From an uncultured Pseudomonadota bacterium (GTDB taxonomy: Bacteria > Desulfobacterota_B > Binatia > UBA9968), in NCBI GenBank assembly GCA_946478635.1, contig CAMLCX010000304.1, positions 1-6,205 of the forward strand: a DNA stretch of 6,205 nt, in the 5' to 3' direction. The notes beneath the pieces are model-generated. The model was not told where the DNA came from and ran no database searches. It saw only the letters and a program-made list of their open reading frames with translations. The stretch's first letter is position 1. Each line of letters opens with the position of its first letter. Position numbers and translations under genes: made by a program. Below, in pieces: positions 1 through 5,900 of this stretch.

Positions 1-891
1 CCGGAAGCGATCTATCCCGAGATGAAGAGCTTCCTGAACGAGCGCGGGCACCAGCGCACCCTCGACTATTTGTTCGAAGCCTGCCGCGTTGTCTTGGAGG
101 AAACCGGCCTGTTGCCGCACTCGAACCCGGGCGTGATGGGTCACAGAGATTTGCAGCGCCTCAAAGAAGTGAATCCGAGCATGGGGCTGATGCTGGAAAG
201 CGTCAGCGAGCGCTTGCTGCTTTCCGGCGGAGCGCATGACAATGCGCCGGATAAAAAACCCGCCGTCCGTCTGCGCACCCTGGCAACGGCAGGCGAGCTG
301 CGCATCCCGTTTACCACCGGCATTCTGATCGGCATTGGCGAGAACTGGGAAGAAAGAATCGATTCGCTGCTCGTCATACGCGAACTGCACGAACGCCACG
401 GTCACATCCAGGAAGTGATCGTGCAAAACTTTCGCGCCAAGCCGACGATTCCCATGCGCGAGCATCCCGACGCCACGCGCGACGATATGCTGAAAACCAT
501 CGCGTTGGCCCGCCTGATTCTCGGCGGCGACATGAATATCCAGGCTCCGCCTAACTTAACGCCGGACGGTTACGAGCTTTACCTGGAAGCGGGAATCAAC
601 GATTGGGGTGGGGTGTCGCCGCTGACGCCGGATTTCATCAACCCGGAAGCCCCGTGGCCGGCGCTGCGGCTGCTGCAGGAAAAAAGCGCGCAGGCGGGTT
701 TCGAACTCAGGGCGCGCTTGCCGATCTATCCCGAGTACATTCACCAGGGCGACAAATATCTGCCGTCCGCGCTGATTCCTCACGTCGAGCGATTGTGCGG
801 CGCCGACGGATTGGTAAAGGACGCCGGACCGCTGCGTCTCTTGCCGTCACTCCAAGACTCTAACACTCCATCGGCCCAAAGGTTCTTTTGA
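1..891 (+). CDS. cofG: CofG, Fo synthase radical-SAM subunit (5' partial)
   Basis: C-terminal 296 residues of the 7,8-didemethyl-8-hydroxy-5-deazariboflavin (Fo) synthase subunit CofG. With CofH it makes the deazaflavin chromophore of F420 from tyrosine and a ribityl-diaminouracil, in the cytoplasm. The frame is open from base 1, so the ATG at 22 is internal and not the start. Seen, in visible-fragment numbering: LLPHSNPGV (38-46), GLMLESVSERL (62-72), the stretch RIPFTTGILIGIGE (101-114), HIQEVIVQNFRAKP (135-148), MNIQAPPNL (178-186) and AGINDWGGVSPLTPD (197-211), all typical of CofG rather than CofH. The N-terminal part, where the family carries the CxxxCxxC iron-sulfur motif, lies outside the window, so catalytic competence cannot be judged here. 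The protein ends normally after the CofG domain, so no C-terminal CofH domain is fused as in FbiC. Its TGA overlaps the cofD start. Confidence 0.95.
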   Translation, partial: PEAIYPEMKSFLNERGHQRTLDYLFEACRVVLEETGLLPHSNPGVMGHRDLQRLKEVNPSMGLMLESVSERLLLSGGAHDNAPDKKPAVRLRTLATAGELRIPFTTGILIGIGENWEERIDSLLVIRELHERHGHIQEVIVQNFRAKPTIPMREHPDATRDDMLKTIALARLILGGDMNIQAPPNLTPDGYELYLEAGINDWGGVSPLTPDFINPEAPWPALRLLQEKSAQAGFELRARLPIYPEYIHQGDKYLPSALIPHVERLCGADGLVKDAGPLRLLPSLQDSNTPSAQRFF

Positions 892-1817
892 TGATCGTCG
901 CTCTCACCGGCGGCACCGGCGGCGCGAAGCTCGTCGAGGGCCTTGCCGCGCTGCTCGATCCGGGCGATTTAACCGTCGTTTGCAACACGGGCGATGATTG
1001 TATTTTTCACGGGCTCTACATCTGCCCGGATATCGACACGATTGTCTACACGCTGGCGGGCTTGAGCGATAATGAAAAAGGCTGGGGGATTAAAGGCGAC
1101 ACGTTTGCCGCGTTGGAACAATTGCGGCGGCTCGGCAGCGATGCCTGGTTTAACCTGGGCGACAAAGATCTGGCAACGCATATCACCCGCACCCGGTTGT
1201 TGAATAAGGGGTTAAAACTGTCGGCGATTACCGAGCGAATTCGCCGCACGCTGGGCGTGGAGACAACGATCCTGCCGATGTCGGATGATCGGATCGAGAC
1301 GCGCGTGCAAACACCATCGGGAGAGATTTCGTTTCAAGAATTTTTTGTCAAAGAGCGCTGGAAGCCGAAGGTCATGGCGATTCGCTTTGCTGGAGTTGAG
1401 TCCAGCCGGCCTGCGCCCGGAGTGCTGGGCGCGATTAAGACGGCCGATGGCATTATCATTTGCCCGAGCAATCCCGTTACCAGCATCGGCCCGATTCTCG
1501 CTGTGCCGGAAGTTCGCGCCGCGCTGGAGCAAACCAAAGCGCCGGTCGTCGGCGTCAGTCCGATCATTGGCGACATTGCGATCTCCGGGCCGGCGCATAA
1601 GCTCATGCGTGCCCTCGGCGTCGAGGCCTCGCCGCTCGGTGTAGCCAAATCCTATGAAAGTTGGCTCGATACGCTTGTCATCGCCCAGGAAGATTACCGC
1701 CTCGCTCGGGAGATCGCTGCTCTCGGCGTTAGAGCTGTCTGCGCGGATATCCGCATGAGTTCGCTTGCGGATAAGCGGCGTCTCGCGACCGAGGTCTTGG
1801 CCTTGGCGCAAATATAG
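891..1817 (+). CDS. cofD: CofD, 2-phospho-L-lactate transferase family
   Basis: Transfers the activated phospho-C3 moiety (lactyl, enolpyruvyl or glyceryl, depending on lineage) from its guanosine-diphospho form to Fo, giving F420-0 or its dehydro form. 308 residues, normal for the family. Seen: glycine-rich N-terminus MIVALTGGTGGAKL (1-14), NTGDD (32-36), HGLYICPDIDT (40-50), GWGIKGDTF (64-72), WFNLGDKDLATH (86-97), CPSNPVTSIGPIL (191-203), VSPIIG (222-227) and GPAHKLM (233-239). The start is ATG at 891, overlapping the cofG TGA by one base and preceded by AAAGG at 878-882 with 8-base spacing. A TTG at 888 is also in frame but would lie closer to AAAGG, and would add one residue before the family-typical MIVALTGG start. 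The coupling suggests co-translation with cofG. Small departures from the pattern I expect are GD instead of GG at 227-228 and ADIRM at 285-289, where TDTxM is usual. Neither removes a residue I know to be essential. Confidence 0.95.
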   Translation: MIVALTGGTGGAKLVEGLAALLDPGDLTVVCNTGDDCIFHGLYICPDIDTIVYTLAGLSDNEKGWGIKGDTFAALEQLRRLGSDAWFNLGDKDLATHITRTRLLNKGLKLSAITERIRRTLGVETTILPMSDDRIETRVQTPSGEISFQEFFVKERWKPKVMAIRFAGVESSRPAPGVLGAIKTADGIIICPSNPVTSIGPILAVPEVRAALEQTKAPVVGVSPIIGDIAISGPAHKLMRALGVEASPLGVAKSYESWLDTLVIAQEDYRLAREIAALGVRAVCADIRMSSLADKRRLATEVLALAQI

Positions 1818-1844
1818 TCTAAGAAAATTCTTTCTGGATCACTC

Positions 1845-2534
1845 ATGAATATCGCCGCACTCTTGCCCGTAAAGGGATTTCGCAACGCTAAACAACGCCT
1901 CAGCCCGCTCCTCGGCAGCGCCGCGCGCGAAGTGCTGGCCGAGACCATGTTCCGCGACGTACTACGTCAAGTGAGAGCCGCGCGGGGACTGGCTGGAACC
2001 TTCGTGGTGACGGGAGACGACAAGGTTGCCGGCATCGCTGCAACCGCGGGAGCCGAAGTCATCCGTGAGCGCGCGGAGAACGGCGAAACTTCCGCGGTCG
2101 ATTTTGCCAGAGTGGAAATGAAAAAAGCAGGATGCGAAGCCGTGCTGATCTTGCCTGGTGATTTGCCGCTCGTGCGTGCGGCAGATGTGGAACAGGTCCT
2201 GGCACAGGTTCCCGGAGAGGCCGCTGCACCTTTCGCATTACTCGTGCCCTCGCACGATCGCAAGGGAACCAACGCGCTCCTCCTGGCGCCGCCGGACATC
2301 ATTCCCCTTCGCTTCGGTTACGATAGCTTCACTTTCCACATGAGCCAGGTGACGGCCCAAGGCCTGCCGATCCGCTTTGTCGAGAACGAGCATATCGCGC
2401 TGGATATCGACGAGCCCAGGGATCTCGAACACTTCCTTTCATACCAATACGAGGGCGGCGAATCGACGCGCGTTGCGCGCGGTATGCTGGCCGATACAGA
2501 TGGGCGCGGCAATCGACGCTCCGAAAGCCTATGA
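1845..2534 (+). CDS. cofC: CofC, 2-phospho-L-lactate (or PEP/3-PG) guanylyltransferase
   Basis: Nucleotidyltransferase of F420 biosynthesis: GTP plus a C3 phospho-acid gives the guanosine-diphospho donor used by CofD. 229 residues. Seen: N-terminal LLPVKGFRNAKQRLSP (6-21), the nucleotide-binding pattern with the Lys/Lys/Arg cluster; VVTGDD (54-59); PGDLPL (104-109), the metal-site Asp motif; DRKGTNALLL (138-147); FGYDSF (157-162); and ALDIDEPRDLEHF (185-197). These are CofC/FbiD hallmarks. Start ATG at 1845 is the first in frame before the conserved LLPVKG block; its ribosome site is poor (GGA at 1836-1838). It follows cofD by 27 bases. The last 28 or so residues (about 202-229) are low-complexity and charged, beyond the recognisable domain, and the final codons overlap cofE by four bases (ATGA). 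Which acid it uses (2-phospholactate, phosphoenolpyruvate or 3-phosphoglycerate) cannot be read with confidence from the sequence. Confidence 0.92.
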   Translation: MNIAALLPVKGFRNAKQRLSPLLGSAAREVLAETMFRDVLRQVRAARGLAGTFVVTGDDKVAGIAATAGAEVIRERAENGETSAVDFARVEMKKAGCEAVLILPGDLPLVRAADVEQVLAQVPGEAAAPFALLVPSHDRKGTNALLLAPPDIIPLRFGYDSFTFHMSQVTAQGLPIRFVENEHIALDIDEPRDLEHFLSYQYEGGESTRVARGMLADTDGRGNRRSESL

Positions 2535-3283
2535 AGCGTCTTGAGCTGATCGGCCTTGAGGGCATCGGCGAGGTAGGTGCCGGTGATTCCGTCGCTCGGC
2601 TGATTTGCGAAGCCTGCACACGACAGGGGCTCGAGTTGGCCGACCATGATGTCGTCGTGATTGCCCAGAAAATCGTGTCTAAAGCGGAAGGTCGGATGGT
2701 TCGCTTGGAGACGGTTACCGCTTCGGCACGCGCCCGTGAGTTAGCTCGTGAACTGGATAAAGAGCCGGAACTCGTCGAGGTAATATTAAACGAGAGTCGG
2801 AAAGTCATTCGTAGCGGCGGCCGCGCGTTGATCGTGGAGACGCATCACGGCTTTGTTTGCGCCAACGCTGGAGTGGATCAATCGAATGTCGGCTTGCGGC
2901 AAGTCGCATTGTTGCCGCAGGACCCGGATCGTTCGGCTCGCGAGATTCGCCTTGAGTTGGCAAGCCAGACCGGCAAGAGACCGGCGGTGATTATCAGCGA
3001 CAGCTTCGGCCGCGCGTGGCGCTTGGGCACGGTCGATGTCGCAGTCGGCGTGGCCGGTATGAGCGCGATCAAAGATGAGCGAGGCAAGGACGATCGCTAT
3101 GGTTACCGCCTCAAGGCTGCCGTGGCGGCCATTGCGGACGAATTCGCGGCTGCGGCGGAGTTGGTGATGGGCAAGCGCGATGGCGTTCCAGTGGTCATCG
3201 TGCGCGGTTACGATATTGAAATTAAGGAGGATGGATCGGCGCAGGAGCTTCTCCGCCCACAACAGGAGGATCTCTTTCGCTAA
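2531..3283 (+). CDS. cofE: CofE, coenzyme F420-0:L-glutamate ligase
   Basis: GTP-dependent ligase that adds glutamate residues to F420-0 to give F420 with a glutamate tail; cytoplasmic, last step of the core pathway. 250 residues, the length of the single-domain CofE of archaea and some bacteria, with no C-terminal nitroreductase-like domain as in mycobacterial FbiB. Seen: VVVIAQKIVSKAEGR (41-55), ANAGVDQSNV (111-120) and SDSFGRAWRLG (156-166), which carry the two Asp residues (116 and 157) I equate with the family's metal ligands; VAVGVAGM (170-177), IADEFAAAAELVMG (201-214) and VPVVIVRG (219-226). An oddity is KAAVAAIADE at 195-204, where a Thr is usual at the third of these positions (KxTxIAVADE-like). 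Start ATG at 2531 overlaps the cofC stop (ATGA), so translation is probably coupled; the upstream Shine-Dalgarno is weak (GAAAG close to the ATG). Confidence 0.95.
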   Translation: MKRLELIGLEGIGEVGAGDSVARLICEACTRQGLELADHDVVVIAQKIVSKAEGRMVRLETVTASARARELARELDKEPELVEVILNESRKVIRSGGRALIVETHHGFVCANAGVDQSNVGLRQVALLPQDPDRSAREIRLELASQTGKRPAVIISDSFGRAWRLGTVDVAVGVAGMSAIKDERGKDDRYGYRLKAAVAAIADEFAAAAELVMGKRDGVPVVIVRGYDIEIKEDGSAQELLRPQQEDLFR

Positions 3284-3297
3284 TTTCTTTTGAAATT

Positions 3298-3951
3298 ATG
3301 GACCAATTGAGCGTGGCAATCGTCGGCGGCACCGGCAACTTGGGGAGCGCATTGGCGCTGCGACTGGGCGCGCCTGGAGTAAAAATTATTATCGGGTCGC
3401 GGGACGCCGAGAAGGCGAGAAATGCCGTCGAGACATTGAAACCGAAACTGCGCGCGGGTGAAATCGCCGGCACGACCAACAAAGACGCGGTCAAAGAGGC
3501 CAATTTCGTGGTGATCGCGGTGCCGTATGAAGGGCATGCGCAAATGGTTTCCGATCTGAAGGGGCAACTATCGGGCAAGATCGTTATCGATACCGTCGTG
3601 CCGCTCAAAAAAATCACTCCGTTCGTGCCAACGGCCGGTTCCGCTCTTCAGGAGGCGCAACAGATTCTAGGCGATGAGGCGCCGGTGATCGGCGCGCTGC
3701 ACAACATATCTGCCGTGGATCTTGGCGATGTAGACTCGCCGTTGGGCGACGTCTTGGTGTGCGGCGACAACGCCGGCGCCAAGCAAAAGGTGATGGAGAT
3801 CATCGAACGGATCGGCGCCACTGCCTATGACGGCGGCCCGTCGGCTCAGGCGTACGTAATCGAGGGGCTTACCGGCGTCATCATTCACCTCAACCGGAAG
3901 TACAAGTCCAAACATGGCAGCATCAAAATTACCGGCGTCGCGCGGCATTAA
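3298..3951 (+). CDS. npdG: F420H2:NADP+ oxidoreductase (NADPH-dependent F420 reductase)
   Basis: Reversible hydride transfer between NADPH and coenzyme F420, supplying or consuming F420H2. 217 residues, the usual size. Seen: Rossmann fold N-terminus VAIVGGTGNLGSALALRL (6-23); IGSRDAEKA (32-40), with the Ser-Arg pair expected for binding the NADP 2'-phosphate; VIAVPYEGH (72-80); VIDTVVPL (96-103); GALHNISA (132-139); DVLVCGDN (151-158); a C-terminal IEGLTGVIIHLNRKYK (188-203) and the closing GSIKITGV. This pattern is the Fno/NpdG family rather than a general pyrroline-carboxylate reductase. ATG at 3298 is the only plausible start and gives the family N-terminus, yet no Shine-Dalgarno lies within 5-12 bases of it; the nearest, AGGAGGA at 3264-3270, is 27 bases away. 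It begins 14 bases after the cofE stop, so re-initiation by ribosomes leaving cofE is possible. Position last in the cof operon fits a gene that puts F420 to use. Confidence 0.93.
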   Translation: MDQLSVAIVGGTGNLGSALALRLGAPGVKIIIGSRDAEKARNAVETLKPKLRAGEIAGTTNKDAVKEANFVVIAVPYEGHAQMVSDLKGQLSGKIVIDTVVPLKKITPFVPTAGSALQEAQQILGDEAPVIGALHNISAVDLGDVDSPLGDVLVCGDNAGAKQKVMEIIERIGATAYDGGPSAQAYVIEGLTGVIIHLNRKYKSKHGSIKITGVARH

Positions 3952-4044
3952 TACCGGGAGCGACCGGAAAACGCTGCTCTCGCCCCTACGTGGTTACGCT
4001 CGCCACCGTTCAATCGCTGGTTGATTTGGGGTGTGAGCTTCCTT

Positions 4045-4070
4045 AGCGCGACGCTTTCGCGTTTACTTTT
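4045..4070 (+). terminator. possible terminator after the cof operon
   Basis: CGCGA (4047-4051) and TCGCG (4057-4061) pair around a 5-base loop. A-T and G-T pairs extend the stem by two, and a T-rich run TTTACTTTT follows at 4062-4070. It lies about 95 bases after npdG. The stem is short and the T run is interrupted, so this is a weak candidate. Confidence 0.3.
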
Positions 4071-4100
4071 ATCCATAGTTTTAATAACTTAGCGTATCTG

Positions 4101-4117
4101 GCCCGAATCTTTCGGGC
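4101..4117. repeat. perfect inverted repeat between npdG and the sigma gene
   Basis: GCCCGAA (4101-4107) and TTCGGGC (4111-4117) form a perfect 7-bp stem with a 3-base loop TCT. The following TTAGTTAACCTTTG is T-rich but not a real T run. It could end transcription from the cof operon. It also ends only 4 bases before the -35-like TTAACC of the sigma-gene promoter candidate, so a protein-binding site is an alternative. Confidence 0.5.
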
Positions 4118-4120
4118 TTA

Positions 4121-4150
4121 GTTAACCTTTGTCTTCTTACGGCGTCTAAA
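4121..4150 (+). promoter_or_regulatory. candidate promoter of the sigma/anti-sigma operon, ECF-like
   Basis: GTTAACC (4121-4127) carries the AAC core seen in many ECF -35 elements. Sixteen bases after AAC comes CGTCTAA (4143-4149), resembling the CGT-type -10 of Bacillus ECF promoters. Self-regulation is common for ECF sigma genes. The same bases can also be read as a weak housekeeping promoter: TTAACC, 17 bases, TCTAAA (four of six matches in each box). Transcription would start near 4156, giving a leader of about 30 bases. Confidence 0.4.
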
Positions 4151-4187
4151 TTAGCAAAGGCGTAGTGAACCCGGGTGCGAAACCAAG

Positions 4188-4763
4188 ATGGCTGATCAGC
4201 AAGAACTGCGCGACGAGGAGTTAGTGGCCCTATCCCAGCAAGGGCGGCGGGATTGCTTCGAGGTCCTGGTGCGTCGCTATATGGAAAAGGCATTTCATAT
4301 CGCTTTCAATTTCACACGTGATACGGAGACGGCAAAGGATCTGTCTCAAGATGCCTTTTTGCGCGCCTATTCCAATATCAAGCAGTTCGATGGCCGATCG
4401 AGTTTTTATACATGGTTTTATCGCATTGTTGTCAATCTATGCTTGGATCACACCCGCCGGCGTCGCCGAGTCGGGTGGGAGTCGCTCGATCAAATGGTCG
4501 AGAAGACCGGCGAACAAAACCAATTCGCCGACACCAGCTTTTTACCGGAAGAGCACGCGATAGCCGGCGAAGCGAAACGAAGGGTAGACAAAACCCTGGA
4601 TACCATGCCAAAAAAACAACGGACGGCATTTCTGTTGCGGAACCACCAAGGACTGTCGATCTCGGATGTCGCTAAAGTGATGAAAACTACGGAAGGCACG
4701 GTGCGGGTTTATCTGCATCGCGCCGTTGCCGCTCTACGCCAGAGCCTTCTGGAATTTGTTTAG
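4188..4763 (+). CDS. ECF-family RNA polymerase sigma factor (RpoE-like)
   Basis: Sigma-70 family protein of the extracytoplasmic-function group, 191 residues, directing RNA polymerase to a small regulon. Seen: sigma region 2 at about 23-92, with FEVLVRRYMEKAF, the hallmark DLSQDAFLRAY (51-61), FDGRSSFYTWFYRIVVN (67-83) and a basic run HTRRRRR (88-94); a linker of about 35 residues; region 4 at about 133-188 with LDTMPKKQRTAFLL (137-150) and the helix-turn-helix LSISDVAKVMKTTEGTVRVYLHR (156-178, written here as its span; key residues Ser159, Val161, Thr168, Gly170, Val172, Leu176). There is no extra C-terminal domain, which fits control by the anti-sigma factor encoded next. ATG at 4188 is the first possible start, because an in-frame TAG lies at 4152-4154; no good Shine-Dalgarno precedes it. 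I do not assign a specific ECF subgroup. Confidence 0.93.
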   Translation: MADQQELRDEELVALSQQGRRDCFEVLVRRYMEKAFHIAFNFTRDTETAKDLSQDAFLRAYSNIKQFDGRSSFYTWFYRIVVNLCLDHTRRRRRVGWESLDQMVEKTGEQNQFADTSFLPEEHAIAGEAKRRVDKTLDTMPKKQRTAFLLRNHQGLSISDVAKVMKTTEGTVRVYLHRAVAALRQSLLEFV

Positions 4764-4766
4764 GAG
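4762..4766 (+). promoter_or_regulatory. ribosome binding site that fixes the anti-sigma start
   Basis: AGGAG overlaps the TAG stop of the sigma gene and sits 7 bases before ATG at 4774. An in-frame ATG at 4768 is only one base away and too close, and a longer reading from 4726 would run inside the sigma gene. Confidence 0.75.
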
Positions 4767-4773
4767 AATGGAT

Positions 4774-5334
4774 ATGAAAACTAACGCGCCGCTGGCAAGA
4801 GCCTGCAAGGAATACGAAGAGGATCTCGTTCTTCACTATTACGGTGATAGCGGCGAGGACGAACAGCGCAAAGTCGAGCTTCATCTTGCCGGTTGTGGCT
4901 CTTGCCGGCTTTTTCTCGACGATTTGCAAAGATTGTTGCCGCAAATATCCCGCGCGGAAACGATGCCGCAGTCCTTTTGGGACAGCTACTACCGGGAAAC
5001 TGTTTCGAAGCTTCAAGCTCAAGATGAGCGGAAAAATGGGTGGCGCGCGATTTTCGCTCCCATGCGGACGTGGATGGTCCCGGCGTTCGGCACCGTGGCC
5101 GTGGCTCTGCTTGTCATCGGTTTGATGTTCGGGAAGAGCAACCTGATCTCGCTAGTCGAGCCGCATTCGGAAAAGATTCCTCAGGAAATTTTAGCCGATA
5201 AAAACCAACTGGAATTTTTCGAATCGCTGGACATTATCGAGGTGCTGAGCAAGCTCGAGGCTCAAGATGAGCCGAAAACAGAAGTGATTGAGAGTGACGG
5301 CAACCGCGCCAGTCTGCGCGGACAAATCGCCTGA
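4774..5334 (+). CDS. membrane-anchored zinc-finger (ZAS/zf-HC2) anti-sigma factor
   Basis: Predicted to hold the sigma factor encoded just upstream at the inner membrane until a signal releases it. 186 residues from ATG 4774. Seen: N-terminal anti-sigma domain with Cys11-x25-His37-x3-Cys41-x2-Cys44, the zinc-binding signature of ZAS proteins; a linker rich in charged residues (about 45-99); one hydrophobic segment MVPAFGTVAVALLVIGLMFG (101-120) expected to cross the membrane; and an extracytoplasmic tail of about 65 residues. The tail holds an acidic-hydrophobic stretch LEFFESLDIIEVLSKLE (146-162) that should form an amphipathic helix; I recall similar stretches in anti-sigma proteins found next to DUF3106 genes, but cannot verify this here. 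The gene starts 10 bases after the sigma gene and 29 bases follow before the DUF3106 gene, so the three are probably co-transcribed. Signal and release mechanism (proteolysis or zinc/redox change) are unknown. Confidence 0.85.
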   Translation: MKTNAPLARACKEYEEDLVLHYYGDSGEDEQRKVELHLAGCGSCRLFLDDLQRLLPQISRAETMPQSFWDSYYRETVSKLQAQDERKNGWRAIFAPMRTWMVPAFGTVAVALLVIGLMFGKSNLISLVEPHSEKIPQEILADKNQLEFFESLDIIEVLSKLEAQDEPKTEVIESDGNRASLRGQIA

Positions 5335-5363
5335 ATAGGACAACGGCGAAGTTCGGAAAGCTG

Positions 5364-5642
5364 ATGAAAAGTCGAAAGACAATAGTTTGGGCTCTGGGGT
5401 TGCTGGTGTTGCTGGCCGCTGGCCCGGTGTCGGCGGCGGACAATGATTGGCGTAATCTCTCGCCCAAGGAGAAAGACCGAGTTCGCCGGAACTACCAACG
5501 CTGGCAAGATCTCCCGTCACCAGACAAAGAACACCTGCGTGAAGAGTGGAACCGCTGGCAGCGATTGCCCAAGGACCAGCGGGATCGCCTCAAGCAGCGC
5601 TACGACGAGCAACGACGCAGCCGTGATCGTGATCGCGATTGA
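5364..5642 (+). CDS. small exported DUF3106-type repeat protein
   Basis: 92 residues. The first 24 form a signal peptide: basic MKSRK, a hydrophobic core around 7-19, and a VSA|AD cleavage site after residue 24. The mature part is almost wholly charged and helical, with repeats of about 19 residues built on the pattern WxxLSPxEKxRxRxNYxRWxxLP: units near 29-51, 52-69 and 70-82, with conserved Trp29, Trp47, Trp62, Trp65, Leu50-Pro51 and Leu68-Pro69. This is the DUF3106 pattern as I know it, a family without an established function. The tail is an Arg-Asp run coded by GATCGT/GATCGC repeats. Start ATG 5364 has GGAAAG close upstream (5355-5360). Export plus position behind an ECF sigma and its membrane anti-sigma suggest an envelope role, perhaps as a sensor partner or a target of the regulon; this is inference. 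Confidence 0.8.
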   Translation: MKSRKTIVWALGLLVLLAAGPVSAADNDWRNLSPKEKDRVRRNYQRWQDLPSPDKEHLREEWNRWQRLPKDQRDRLKQRYDEQRRSRDRDRD

Positions 5643-5900
5643 ATCGACCTTCAGCTTTCCGTCCTTCGCTAATCAGAGCGTGTTTGCGGCATGATGACCT
5701 TTTGTTAGCAGGCAAAGGGCCTACACATAATCCCGGAGAATACGAACGACTCGGCTTGATCACCACGCCGTTCGGCAATGTTTCTGGTTGAGTCCCGCAC
5801 GTAATTTAGCCGCATTCCTTCAAGAAGCTTCAAAACCTCACGGTGTGAATCATTGATTTTAGGGTTTGGCTCAGATGATCCTTATGCCAAACGAATTCGC
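5643..5900. other. non-coding stretch after the DUF3106 gene
   Basis: I see no gene in these 258 bases; together with the following leader the gap to the next start codon is 369 bases. Both strands hold only short open frames without ribosome sites. A small hairpin AGGC/GCCT (5710-5713 with 5719-5722) and a GAAGCTTC palindrome near 5825-5832 are the only structures noticed, and neither has a T run. No terminator is evident directly after the DUF3106 stop. Confidence 0.6.

Noticed and set aside
888..893. TTG at 888 as the cofD start
   Set aside because: ATG at 891 has better spacing to AAAGG and gives the family-typical N-terminus MIVALTGGTGG; TTG adds only one residue.
1212..1811. 199-residue open frame on the - strand
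   Set aside because: It lies wholly opposite cofD, whose motifs are clear; composition is Arg-rich with no recognisable domain, typical of an antisense shadow in GC-rich DNA.
2329..3262. - strand open frames of 158-159 residues opposite cofC/cofE
   Set aside because: Both are antisense to well-supported genes and show no family features or ribosome sites.
4726..4773. Longer anti-sigma reading starting inside the sigma gene (4726), or at ATG 4768
   Set aside because: 4726 lacks a ribosome site and overlaps sigma region 4; 4768 is one base from AGGAG. ATG 4774 has correct spacing.
5590..5778. 62-residue - strand frame overlapping the DUF3106 gene end
   Set aside because: No ribosome site, overlaps a better-supported gene, composition looks random.
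5639..5791. 50-residue + strand frame with a TTG start, ending in a protein-like NPGEYERLGLITTPFG stretch
   Set aside because: No ribosome site, rare start overlapping the DUF3106 stop, and no family recognised; could be a gene remnant but the support is too thin.
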